Notes under the pieces: generated by a model
What the model was told of the DNA's origin: nothing
The model's database searches: none
The model's input: the letters and a program-made list of their open reading frames with translations, nothing else
Made by a program: the position numbers and the translations under genes
Shown here: one piece after another, positions 1-6,281 of the stretch
Position numbering within the stretch: position 1 is the stretch's first letter
Layout: the number at the start of each line of letters is the position of its first letter
NCBI GenBank assembly: GCA_942492115.1
Contig: CALODL010000018.1
Location: forward strand, 1-12,952
DNA length: 12,952 nucleotides
Source of the DNA: CALODL01 sp942492115
Lineage (GTDB): Bacteria > Planctomycetota > Phycisphaerae > UBA1845 > CAIVHJ01
Reading direction: 5' to 3'

Positions 1-137
1 CTGTTTTCTTCATTGGACTCTTCGAGCTGCTGCTCGGGTCGATCTTCACCGAACTCATCGGGGTTCTCGCCTCGACCTCACTCGATGCCTTCGGTCTGAC
101 TGAGGCCGTAACGGGTCTTGCGTCGTTCGGACGCTAG
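1..137 (+). CDS. C-terminal fragment of a hydrophobic (membrane) protein, 5' end outside window
   Basis: The frame beginning at base 3 is open to a TAG at 135-137, followed at once by a second in-frame TAG, and encodes the last 44 residues of a protein. The fragment starts with a strongly hydrophobic stretch (VFFIGLFELLLGSIF) consistent with a membrane helix and ends in a small, Ala/Gly/Leu-rich tail. No family can be named from this piece. It converges on the glutaredoxin-like gene with an 85-bp gap. The hydrophobic pattern and tandem stops favour this frame over the others, but the fragment is too short for certainty. Confidence 0.5.
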   Translation, partial: VFFIGLFELLLGSIFTELIGVLASTSLDAFGLTEAVTGLASFGR

Positions 138-222
138 TAGGCGCTGTCTGAAAACTCCGCCAGCTACGATCGGCTGCGACGCTTGCTTCCTGCGTTCTCA
201 ATCACTCCACGGCCTGCACGGC
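138..222. other. Short convergent intergenic gap
   Basis: This non-coding gap separates two converging genes. It contains a 9-nt direct duplication (GGCCTGCAC then GGCCTACTT share GGCCT, giving an imperfect GGCC..GGCC hairpin) and a weak GACGC/GCGTT inverted pair. Neither is followed by a T-tract, so I do not call a terminator. Confidence 0.3.
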
Positions 223-471
223 CTACTTTGCGGGTTGCACAGCTTCGCGCAGTTCTTTTTCGACGACGCGATGCCTGAAGGCCTCTGAGCCGTCGACATG
301 GATGACTGGGATGTGGTCGGCATACAGTTTCAGCCAGTGTTCCTGGCCCGGGGCCGTGATGTCGATCCGTTCGAGTTCGAACGGAACGCGTTGGCGCACG
401 CGCTCGACGACGTACCACGCCGCCGAGCACAGCGCGCAATCATCCTTGGTGTAGAAGGTGACTGTTCTCAC
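223..471 (-). CDS. Glutaredoxin-like family protein (DUF836 type)
   Basis: This 82-aa protein is a small thioredoxin fold. An N-terminal beta strand (VTFYTKDDC) leads into a CxxC redox centre at Cys12-Cys15, and a cis-proline motif (HIPVIHVDG, Pro55) follows at the usual place. Length and layout match the glutaredoxin-like proteins often annotated DUF836. It has no signal peptide, so it should be cytoplasmic. The start is GTG at 471, chosen because it overlaps the TGA of the upstream redoxin gene (GTGA, 468-471), which implies translational coupling. The partner gene is a predicted exported selenoprotein redoxin, so a related redox role is plausible, but the two products would sit in different compartments and a direct electron-transfer link is speculative. 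Confidence 0.85.
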   Translation of the reverse strand: MRTVTFYTKDDCALCSAAWYVVERVRQRVPFELERIDITAPGQEHWLKLYADHIPVIHVDGSEAFRHRVVEKELREAVQPAK

Positions 472-1388
472 AGTTCATCCATGGCCCGCCAGACCGGTTC
501 CCATGAAGCGCGTTCGTGGATCAGCATCGGGAAGATTTGGCGCACCACGCCGTCCTTATCGATGAGATAAACGGATGTTCTGTCAAACGCAGTGGTGGTC
601 GTGTGACCAATGTCCGCGGCAATGATGAACTGCGGATCGCTTGCGCGAATCTTCTTCAGTATCTTGCCGTGCGACTCGAGGTCCTTGTCTTCCTGGGCGA
701 TCGCGACCACGACCGCTCCGCGTTTGTCGAACTCACCATACTGCTTGTGCAACTGAACCAGTTGCTCTGCGCAAAACGGTCACCAGAAGGCGCGGTAGGT
801 GCTGACGATGATCGGGCGCTGGCCCAGCCAGGTACCGAGGTTGATCTCCTCGCCCTTGGCGGTCGTGACAGCGACCGCCGGCACCTTGTCGCCGATCTGC
901 AACGTCGTATCCTGTCCCCAGGCGGACGAATCGGTGGTCGCCACCGTTGCCGTGGCACCTGGCTCGAGAGGCAGCGTGAACCGCTGCCGAACGAAGCGGC
1001 TGCCCTCAGGGCCTTTGACGAATGCAAGAACGTTGAAGTTGAATGCACCTGTCGGAGGCGCGGTGAGCGTCCATCCGATGGTCGTACTCGAGTCCTTGAG
1101 CAGCACCTCGAACGGGGCCTGCAGGAACTCGTTCTTGGCGAGGTCCTTGTGTGAGCTCAATACCTCGCCGTCGAGGGTGACGCTCTGGGGTACGTCGATT
1201 TGCAGAATCGGAGCGATGTTCTCGTTGGCATAGCCATCAATGAGTGCGTGTTCGACGATGACTTCGTAGTGTTGGCCAACACTCAGCGCGGTTGACGGCA
1301 ACGAGATTTTGACCTCCACCGGATTCGCTGCTGCAGCCAGCCCGGCGCAGCACAGCGATGTCAAGTACACAACAATTCGTGTTTTCAT
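468..1388 (-). CDS. Exported AhpC/TSA-type redoxin, predicted selenoprotein (Sec203)
   Basis: I read this as one 306-residue protein crossing an in-frame TGA at 780-782. ATG 1388 follows a good Shine-Dalgarno (AAAGGGGG) 17 nt after the upstream SDR stop. Residues 1-21 are a signal peptide (hydrophobic core, LAAAA|N cleavage site). Residues 22 to about 150 look beta-rich and vaguely resemble the N-terminal domain of DsbD-type reductases (inference). From about 165 on is a redoxin domain: QIGDKVPAVAV, a strand PIIVSTYRAFW, then U203-P-F-C206, a helix AEQLVQLHKQYGEF, VVVAIAQED and VYLIDKDGVVRQIF. Many AhpC/TSA and thioredoxin-like proteins have Cys-Pro-Phe/Tyr-Cys at this site, so the UGA replaces the nucleophilic cysteine. 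Codon phase is identical on both sides (1388 and 752 are in frame). A SECIS-like hairpin follows. Sequencing error or a decayed gene is the alternative. Confidence 0.88.
749..765 (-). promoter_or_regulatory. Candidate bacterial SECIS hairpin
   Basis: On the coding strand, 14 nt after the UGA, the mRNA reads GCAACU, loop GGUUC, AGUUGC. This is a perfect 6-bp stem, extendable to 7 bp by a G-C pair at the base of the loop. The loop begins 20 nt after the UGA and opens with two guanines. Known bacterial SECIS elements have a small apical loop with a G in the first two positions, about 16-37 nt from the UGA. The element lies inside the coding sequence, as required for SelB-dependent decoding in bacteria. 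Confidence 0.8.
780..782 (-). other. In-frame UGA predicted to be decoded as selenocysteine
   Basis: The plus strand reads TCA here, a TGA on the coding strand. It is preceded by codons for TYRAFW and followed by CCG TTT TGC (P-F-C), so the UGA takes the first cysteine position of a CXXC active site. Elsewhere in the window TGA is used as an ordinary stop, for example at the end of the GH3 and SDR genes, so a global code change does not explain it. Confidence 0.87.
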
Positions 1389-1405
1389 GCAGGGCCCCCT
1401 TTCGA

Positions 1406-2107
1406 TCAGGACTTGCACACCGCCACCACGGCGCCCGACGCGTGTGCGCTCTCAGGTTTCAAGACCCAGGCGATCGTGCGGGCGACATCGTCCGGGGTCA
1501 GACATTGATCAGCAGGAAAATCAGGAAAATGTGCTCTGAGCATCGGAGTATCAACCGCGCCCGGAGCGATGGCATACACCCGGATGTCGTGAGGTCGGCC
1601 TTCAGCGGCTGACGACCGCGTGAACGCTTCGACCCAGGCCTTGCAGGCGCCATAGGCCTGGAAGCCCGGAAATGGGTCGGTGGCCGCCCGCGAAGAGATG
1701 TTCACGATGGTCCCTCCGCCCGCCTGCATCATCAGTGGCCAGCACGCGCGGGTCGTGTAGAACACCGCCCGAACATTGATGTCGAGCATGGCATCGAATT
1801 CTGAAGTGTCGAACGATTCGATCGGCGACAGCACCGCCTGTCCAGCATTGTTCACGACGACATCGACCCGGCCCATTCGACTGACGATGTCGTTGAACAG
1901 ACCATCGACAGCGGCGGCATCGCCCATGTCGAGGGCCGCGACCATACACTGTCGTCCGCGGGCGCTGACGGCCTCACGCGTCTCGGCCAGCCCTGCGCGG
2001 TCTCGGGCCACGGCCACGATATCGGCGCCAGCCTCGGCGAGACACAAAGCGGTCGCGCGGCCGATTCCGCGGGATGCTCCAGTGACGACTGCCACGTGTC
2101 CGGTCAT
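1406..2107 (-). CDS. Short-chain dehydrogenase/reductase (classical SDR)
   Basis: This 233-aa Rossmann-fold oxidoreductase has all classical SDR landmarks. The cofactor loop TGASRGIG is at 9-16, Asp60 is the adenine-ring acidic residue, NNAG is at 86-89, and the catalytic tetrad is Asn111, Ser139, Tyr152, Lys156 (YGACK). APGAVDTPM at 181-189 is the usual post-catalytic loop. Arg35 in VARDR suggests NADP(H) preference (inference). The substrate cannot be read from sequence; FabG-like 3-ketoacyl reduction is one option among many. The ATG overlaps the TGA of the GH3 gene (ATGA, 2104-2107), so the two are probably translated together. The redoxin gene follows after 17 nt. Confidence 0.93.
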   Translation of the reverse strand: MTGHVAVVTGASRGIGRATALCLAEAGADIVAVARDRAGLAETREAVSARGRQCMVAALDMGDAAAVDGLFNDIVSRMGRVDVVVNNAGQAVLSPIESFDTSEFDAMLDINVRAVFYTTRACWPLMMQAGGGTIVNISSRAATDPFPGFQAYGACKAWVEAFTRSSAAEGRPHDIRVYAIAPGAVDTPMLRAHFPDFPADQCLTPDDVARTIAWVLKPESAHASGAVVAVCKS

Positions 2108-3858
2108 GTGACTCCATCCGGGCAGGTCGAGTTCGGCTGACTATTGCGCTCGTGCGTGCGACCAGGGTTGTGGTCCTGTGGTTCACCCTCGGCAATGGGG
2201 AAGTCGATATCGCTTCCCGGTTGGGCCAGCAGAAACTGGTGCTTGTACTGTTCGTTTGCCGCGCGATAACGCGCCGCCAGGCTGAGGTCCCGGGATTCCA
2301 GGTAGCCATTCGGGACAACGTTGATGACCGGAGGTCCAAGCCGGTGGCTCGCCCGCTTGGCTGCGTACTCGATATTGATGCGACTGAGGGCCTGATCTAT
2401 TTCATGAGCCAGGTGACTGAATGACGCCTGTGATCGCTCGCGCGGTTCGATGTGAATGCGATAGAACGGTGGATCTGCAAAGCACGGTGCCGCGACGTAG
2501 TTACGAATCTCGATGGCCGTCCGTTCGACCACCTCGCTGACTGCATCAGTGATCTGGCGCTCGGTCAGCTTTTCGCCGCTGAGTGAGCTGACGTGACTGC
2601 CCTTGCCCAGAAATTCGATGATCGGGGCTTCACCACAGAACCCGACAACGCGGACCATGTCACCGATGCGGTAACGGTACAGCCCGGCGGCGTTGGTCAA
2701 CGCCAGAAAGTACTCCTGGTCGACTTCGACTTCGTGGCTCCGAAGGCACCGTGGATGGACTGCGTCGTTCTCAGATGCAGGGATGAACTCATAGAACGTT
2801 CCACAGACTTCGAGCACACCTGCCGGCGTGCCATCTTCAACCGGAATGGACATGCGCCCCTCGCTGGCGATGAGCCCGATATCACGGACCGGCGTTGCCC
2901 CGAAGTAGTGCTCGAAGTCGCGCAGGTACAGCCCGAGCGTGCCGCCTGTCCAATTGCACAAGAACCCGATCGACCAGTAGTCGCGCGGCAAGAGAGCGCC
3001 GCGATCATCGGCCAGAGACTGCAGCACGGCGGCCCGTTCGGGATCGGCGGTGAGACGCGGCGCCAGGGCCTTGCGGACTTCGGCAGGGACCTCCAGCGTG
3101 GAATCGAGAGTTCCGTCGTGGATGTCACGGATGAGCGCGGCAGCATGGTCATCTGCCGTGCGCGCCAGCTTGAGCTGTGTTGCTGGATTCGCGGTAATTG
3201 TGAAGCCGATTTCTGAATGGGGCATTGCCAGGCGCATGACCGTGTAGTATCGCGCTACGGGATCATCGATCAGGGCTACGTCCATGGGGGTCAGGTAGTA
3301 CTTGCGCACGAGCTTCTTCTGCGTTCTGGCCATGAGACCCGTGATCGCACCGCACGGGATGCCGGCGGGGCTCATGCTTTCGTCCATCCGCGAGCTGACC
3401 TGCAGAATGGGCTTGAGGAATTGACCCGGATGATCGAGTAGCGCTTTGACCCCGAAGGCATTCCAACCTCGACGGACATCTTTGAGAAACCTTGGCGTCA
3501 CCGGGATGTACTTGGGTCGGTCAGTCGTTCCACTGGTCAAGGCAAACATCAGAACCGCCTGTCCCCGGCCGAACAAAGCCTTGAGGTCACCCTCGCGGAC
3601 ACGGTCGATGAACGGGCTGATGTCCTCGTACGTCTGCAGCGGCACCTGCCGAACGAAATCGGCGTAAGTCCGGATGTGCTTGAACCCCAGATCACGGCCG
3701 TAGTCACTGGTCGCGTTGCGGCGGACGTGATCGATCAGGACACCGTGCTGAACTGTTGTGGCCCGCTGGGCGGCACGCAGAAAGCTCCCCAGCGCGTGGC
3801 GCGAGTGGGCCTCGGCGGCGATGAGCATGAGACGATCGCTGAACGAGATTCGCGACAT
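2104..3858 (-). CDS. GH3-family acyl-adenylating enzyme (auxin-responsive GH3-like)
   Basis: This 584-aa protein belongs to the GH3 family, whose plant members (JAR1, GH3) adenylate a carboxylic acid and transfer the acyl group to an amino acid. The nucleotide-binding signature is visible as FALTSGTTDRPKYIPVT (about 105-121), and the C-terminal half has the family motif LYRYRIGDMVRVVGF followed by IIEFLGKGSHVSSLSGEKLTE, which closes over the adenylate. Length is typical. ATG 3858 has GGAG 12 nt upstream. Bacterial GH3 homologues occur widely but their acyl substrates are mostly unknown. Coupling to the downstream SDR suggests the two act on the same small molecule or acyl chain (inference). 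The protein is expected to be cytoplasmic. Confidence 0.9.
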   Translation of the reverse strand: MSRISFSDRLMLIAAEAHSRHALGSFLRAAQRATTVQHGVLIDHVRRNATSDYGRDLGFKHIRTYADFVRQVPLQTYEDISPFIDRVREGDLKALFGRGQAVLMFALTSGTTDRPKYIPVTPRFLKDVRRGWNAFGVKALLDHPGQFLKPILQVSSRMDESMSPAGIPCGAITGLMARTQKKLVRKYYLTPMDVALIDDPVARYYTVMRLAMPHSEIGFTITANPATQLKLARTADDHAAALIRDIHDGTLDSTLEVPAEVRKALAPRLTADPERAAVLQSLADDRGALLPRDYWSIGFLCNWTGGTLGLYLRDFEHYFGATPVRDIGLIASEGRMSIPVEDGTPAGVLEVCGTFYEFIPASENDAVHPRCLRSHEVEVDQEYFLALTNAAGLYRYRIGDMVRVVGFCGEAPIIEFLGKGSHVSSLSGEKLTERQITDAVSEVVERTAIEIRNYVAAPCFADPPFYRIHIEPRERSQASFSHLAHEIDQALSRINIEYAAKRASHRLGPPVINVVPNGYLESRDLSLAARYRAANEQYKHQFLLAQPGSDIDFPIAEGEPQDHNPGRTHERNSQPNSTCPDGVT

Positions 3859-3891
3859 GGGGGCATTCTACTCCAACCGGCAATGCGGTTC

Positions 3892-4653
3892 TCATAGTTC
3901 CTGATCAGCCGGCGATGCCGCGGGGCTGACCTTGTCGAGCAGGGAATCGAGCCTGTCGACGTCGAGTCGACGTTCGGCGAACAGTCCTGCCTCGAGGTCC
4001 TCGAACGTAGTGCTGTTTGCGAGTTGAAAAGGGCCAATCGCGGTGCGGGTCAGGCCCGTCAGGCATCCACCGGTGCCCAGGTGCGTTCCAAGATCGCGGA
4101 TCAATGCCCGAACGTACGTTCCCCGGCCGCACCGGACGTCGAAGGCCACCTCTGGCCAGGCGTAATGGGAGATCTCCAGGGAATACACCTGAACGGTGCG
4201 GGCGGCCAGCACGGGCGGTTTGCCGGTGCGCGCCAGCCGGTAGGACGGTTTCCCGCCGATTTTGATCGCACTGACGACGGGGGGGATCTGCTGGATGGCC
4301 CCGACCAGCAGTCGTGCAGCGTCCGCGACCGCCGTTTCCGATGGGACGGTCGTGACATCCATGGGCTGGTGTGGACTGTCGGAATCGAAGCTGGCGCTGG
4401 TGACATCGAGTCGGCCTACGGCATGGTACGACTTGGGCAGATCCATGAGCCGTTCGACACGCTTGGTACCCTTGCCGAAACACAACAGCAGGACTCCGTC
4501 CGCAGCAGGATCGAGTGTTCCCGCGTGGCCGCTCTTGCGCAAACCGGTCAAGCTGCGCACCCGGTACAGCGCCTTGGCGGATGTGATACCCGTCGGTTTG
4601 TTGAAGTTGAGCAGTCCGCTGAAGGCTGGGTCCATGAAGGTAGAAGATAGCAT
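3892..4653 (-). CDS. truB: tRNA pseudouridine(55) synthase TruB
   Basis: TruB converts U55 of the tRNA T-loop to pseudouridine. Diagnostic motifs are GLLNFNKPTGITS near the N-terminus, GHAGTLDPAADGVL with the catalytic aspartate (Asp48 from the chosen start), QIPPVVSAIKIGGKPSYRLAR, and GRGTYVRALIRDLG. From ATG 4653 the protein has 253 aa. It ends after the catalytic domain and a short tail, so the PUA-like C-terminal domain of E. coli TruB appears to be missing. An in-frame start at 4758 is longer but overlaps the terminator of the upstream gene. ATG 4653 has a GAGAGG Shine-Dalgarno nearby, and the alternative ATG at 4635 does not. The usual neighbours rbfA, infB and rpsO are absent; GH3 follows after 33 nt. 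Confidence 0.93.
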   Translation of the reverse strand: MLSSTFMDPAFSGLLNFNKPTGITSAKALYRVRSLTGLRKSGHAGTLDPAADGVLLLCFGKGTKRVERLMDLPKSYHAVGRLDVTSASFDSDSPHQPMDVTTVPSETAVADAARLLVGAIQQIPPVVSAIKIGGKPSYRLARTGKPPVLAARTVQVYSLEISHYAWPEVAFDVRCGRGTYVRALIRDLGTHLGTGGCLTGLTRTAIGPFQLANSTTFEDLEAGLFAERRLDVDRLDSLLDKVSPAASPADQEL

Positions 4654-4737
4654 CTCCCTCTCGTTCTCGCCTCCCCGGCAGTCGAGTACCACATGTTGAA
4701 TGGGTTGTGTGACCGCTGCAGGCGGGAGTAGCGCAAG

Positions 4738-4763
4738 AAAAACGGACGAAGAACCCATCCGTT
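4738..4763 (-). terminator. Intrinsic terminator of the lipoprotein gene
   Basis: Reading the minus strand, AACGGA pairs with TCCGTT across an 11-nt loop, and the 3' arm runs into TTTTTC. The hairpin starts 36 nt beyond the lipoprotein stop codon. It suggests that truB and its operon have their own promoter between 4654 and 4738, although I see no convincing -35/-10 pair there. Confidence 0.6.
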
Positions 4764-4799
4764 CATTCGCCCGTTTTCTCTTAGATCGCTAACGCTGTG

Positions 4800-5282
4800 C
4801 TATGCCTTCTTGCAGCATTCCTTGGTACAGCCGGCGGGACACTTCTTGGCCGTCTTACAGCAATCCTTGGCGCAGCCAGCGCCACACTTTTTGCAGCACT
4901 TCTTCGAGCAATCGCCGGCGCAACCGACTTTGCTCATCTTGATTTTGACGTCCTTGTTGCTTGCCGGGTCGGAAACCATGAGGTTGCCGCTCATGTCGAA
5001 ACTGGCCTTGTAGGTCCGCTTGGGGCGACCATTGTCCGGCGTCAGAACCAGCTCGCCGCCTTTGAACGAGTATGATCCAGCCGATTTCTGCATGGCACCG
5101 TTGTATTCACCTTCCGCTTCGAACGTACCATCACCATTAAAGGTGGCCCGGGCGAGGTTGAACTCACCGGCGCCAGCGGGCTGGCGCTCGTTGGAGGCTT
5201 CCCAGGTCCCGGTGATCTTGGAGCAGCCGGTCAGTGACATCAGGGCGGCAAGGCTCGTCAGGCAAATCAGTTTCTTCATCAT
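4800..5282 (-). CDS. Lipoprotein with metallothionein-like cysteine tail
   Basis: This 160-aa protein starts at ATG 5282 with a well placed AGGAG. The longer in-frame reading toward 5621 has no protein-like N-terminus. A lipoprotein signal peptide ends at LTG-Cys20, so the mature protein should be membrane anchored. Residues 24-115 form a beta-rich domain (ITGTWEA, ATFNGDGTFEAEGEY, YSFKGGELVL) resembling small lipocalin-like extracytoplasmic domains that assess folding or ligand binding, with no firm family. Residues 121-157 hold 12 cysteines in three copies of C-x3-C-x3-CC, with lysines between them. Metal binding is the obvious hypothesis. It is monocistronic, with its own promoter and terminator. 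Confidence 0.85.
   Translation of the reverse strand: MMKKLICLTSLAALMSLTGCSKITGTWEASNERQPAGAGEFNLARATFNGDGTFEAEGEYNGAMQKSAGSYSFKGGELVLTPDNGRPKRTYKASFDMSGNLMVSDPASNKDVKIKMSKVGCAGDCSKKCCKKCGAGCAKDCCKTAKKCPAGCTKECCKKA
4803..4922 (-). repeat. Three degenerate CX3CX3CC cysteine modules in the lipoprotein tail
   Basis: The modules place cysteines at 121/125/129/130, 133/137/141/142 and 148/152/156/157 of the protein. The second and third modules are closest to each other (AGCAKDCCK and AGCTKECCK). The DNA shows the matching degenerate repeat, with CTTGG/CTTGC-type units along 4803-4922. The spacing between modules is 12 and then 15 residues. Confidence 0.85.
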
Positions 5283-5433
5283 GCGACTCCTAAAATGAGC
5301 TGTCGGTTGATTGTTATGGGTTACGTCAGGGAGCCAGGTGGAATGCAGGCCCTCCAAGGCCCACGGTGGATGCCGGGCATCGACTCGCGGCAAATCCGGG
5401 CTGCCGGCATGACTATGTCGCAGCGCTGTGGCG

Positions 5434-5462
5434 ACCATATGAGATAACACGCTTATTTTCAA
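5434..5462 (-). promoter_or_regulatory. Candidate sigma70-type promoter for the lipoprotein gene
   Basis: On the minus strand TTGAAA (5457-5462) and TATGGT (5434-5439) are separated by 17 nt. This predicts a start near 5427 and a leader of about 145 nt before ATG 5282. The leader contains short palindromes (GATGCCGGGCATC near 5369 and ATGCCGGCAT-like sequence near 5403), which are unexplained. Confidence 0.5.
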
Positions 5463-5475
5463 CGCTGGCCAGAGT

Positions 5476-5504
5476 TTGCGTCCGCATAAAATAGCTCCTA
5501 TATT
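5476..5504 (+). promoter_or_regulatory. Candidate promoter for the FmdB operon
   Basis: TTGCGT (5476-5481) and TATATT (5499-5504) are spaced by 17 nt, just upstream of the FmdB Shine-Dalgarno. The -10 is good and the -35 matches only in TTG. It lies back to back with the minus-strand promoter at 5434-5462. An alternative -10 is TAAAAT at 5487-5492. Confidence 0.4.
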
Positions 5505-5533
5505 CTTGCGGCAGCAGTCCTTGGAGTTCGGCG

Positions 5534-5755
5534 ATGCCGCTATACGAATACCTTTGTAAGACCTGCGAACACCGCTTCGAAGATCTTGTCCACCGAGTCG
5601 AGGGACCGCATCCGAAGTCATGCCCGCAGTGTGGCGCCGGAGAAATCGAACGTCTGATCAGTGTCTTCGCCGCCCGCGAGGGCAGCGCGCCGGCGATACC
5701 GTCGCCGCCGTCCGGTTGCGGACGTTGCGGAGACCCGAACGGTCCGTGCCACTGA
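5534..5755 (+). CDS. FmdB-type zinc ribbon protein
   Basis: This 73-aa protein opens with MPLYEYLCKTC, the hallmark of the FmdB/CxxC_CxxC_SSSS putative regulatory family. Its zinc ribbon is formed by Cys8/Cys11 and Cys30/Cys33, followed by the usual ERLISVF strand. A Pro/Ser/Gly-rich linker leads to a C-terminal GCGRCG...PCH patch with three more cysteines. GGAG lies 7 nt before the ATG. FmdB proteins were first linked to formamidase gene regulation, but their biochemical role is unclear. The gene heads a plus-strand unit with two membrane-protein genes. Confidence 0.9.
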   Translation: MPLYEYLCKTCEHRFEDLVHRVEGPHPKSCPQCGAGEIERLISVFAAREGSAPAIPSPPSGCGRCGDPNGPCH

Positions 5756-5779
5756 GGCCGGGCAACAAGTGAGTGGTCA

Positions 5780-6280
5780 ATGCCAAACAGCGACAACGTT
5801 CCCGCACTGTTGAGGGCCCCTACGGCTGCCGTTCTGGGCTGGATAGTGCCGGGTTTGGGCCACATTTTCCTTGGCCACAAGACACGCGGCATCATCTTTC
5901 TCGTGACCATTACGCTGACTTTCTGGACAGGCGTGGCGATTGGTGGCATCAAAACCGTGCACCCCAAGCGGCCGCCTATCGAACCGGCGCGGAATACGGC
6001 CCAGACTCGTTCGTGGTGGTTCTATGGACAAATGATGGTCGGCGGCTACGCCGTCATTGCATGGGTCGGCGGAAAGAATGTCGACGATTTTTCGGAGAGC
6101 GGAACGCCGCGCTATCTGTCGTGGCCATCCGGTGACGTTGCGTCGGTTTATACGGGTGTCGCCGGTTTGCTCAACCTGTTGATCATCCTCGACGTGTTCG
6201 CCCGGTCAGAGGGCTTGAATACGGTTGTCACTGCCGGTCGTGGGCGCACCCGCGCCGGGCCCGACACGGGGGGGACCTGA
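5780..6280 (+). CDS. Small multi-pass membrane protein, DUF6677-like
   Basis: This 166-aa protein has an N-terminal membrane motif AAVLGWIVPGLGHIFLGHKTRGIIF (quoted in two parts: AAVLGWIVPGLG then HIFLGHKTRGIIF), followed by hydrophobic segments at about 36-56, 80-97 and 121-141. PGLGH-(Y/F)-LG with a basic residue resembles the TM2-like membrane families. I believe planctomycete proteins with this layout are labelled DUF6677, but this is recall, not a search. The C-terminal 20 residues are polar and Gly/Arg rich. It lies 24 nt after fmdB, with a partial Shine-Dalgarno (GTGAG). Its function is unknown. Confidence 0.8.
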   Translation: MPNSDNVPALLRAPTAAVLGWIVPGLGHIFLGHKTRGIIFLVTITLTFWTGVAIGGIKTVHPKRPPIEPARNTAQTRSWWFYGQMMVGGYAVIAWVGGKNVDDFSESGTPRYLSWPSGDVASVYTGVAGLLNLLIILDVFARSEGLNTVVTAGRGRTRAGPDTGGT

Positions 6281-6281
6281 C

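Noticed and set aside
780..782. TGA read as tryptophan (code 4) or as a true stop making a pseudogene
   Set aside because: TGA ends several intact genes in this window, so the code is standard. The downstream frame is well conserved in character and a SECIS-like hairpin is present. A single-base sequencing error cannot be fully excluded.
516..1154. 212-codon plus-strand open frame opposite the redoxin
   Set aside because: It is antisense to the redoxin gene, its translation is Arg/Leu rich without motifs, and it has no ribosome binding site. It is a shadow of the GC-rich coding strand.
4654..4758. Longer N-terminus for TruB from 4758
   Set aside because: It overlaps the upstream terminator, adds residues with no TruB similarity, and a better ribosome binding site precedes 4653. 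The chosen start places the catalytic Asp at position 48, as in E. coli.
5283..5621. Upstream extension of the lipoprotein frame to 5621
   Set aside because: It would run over the promoter region and the divergent fmdB start, and would bury the clear lipoprotein signal peptide.
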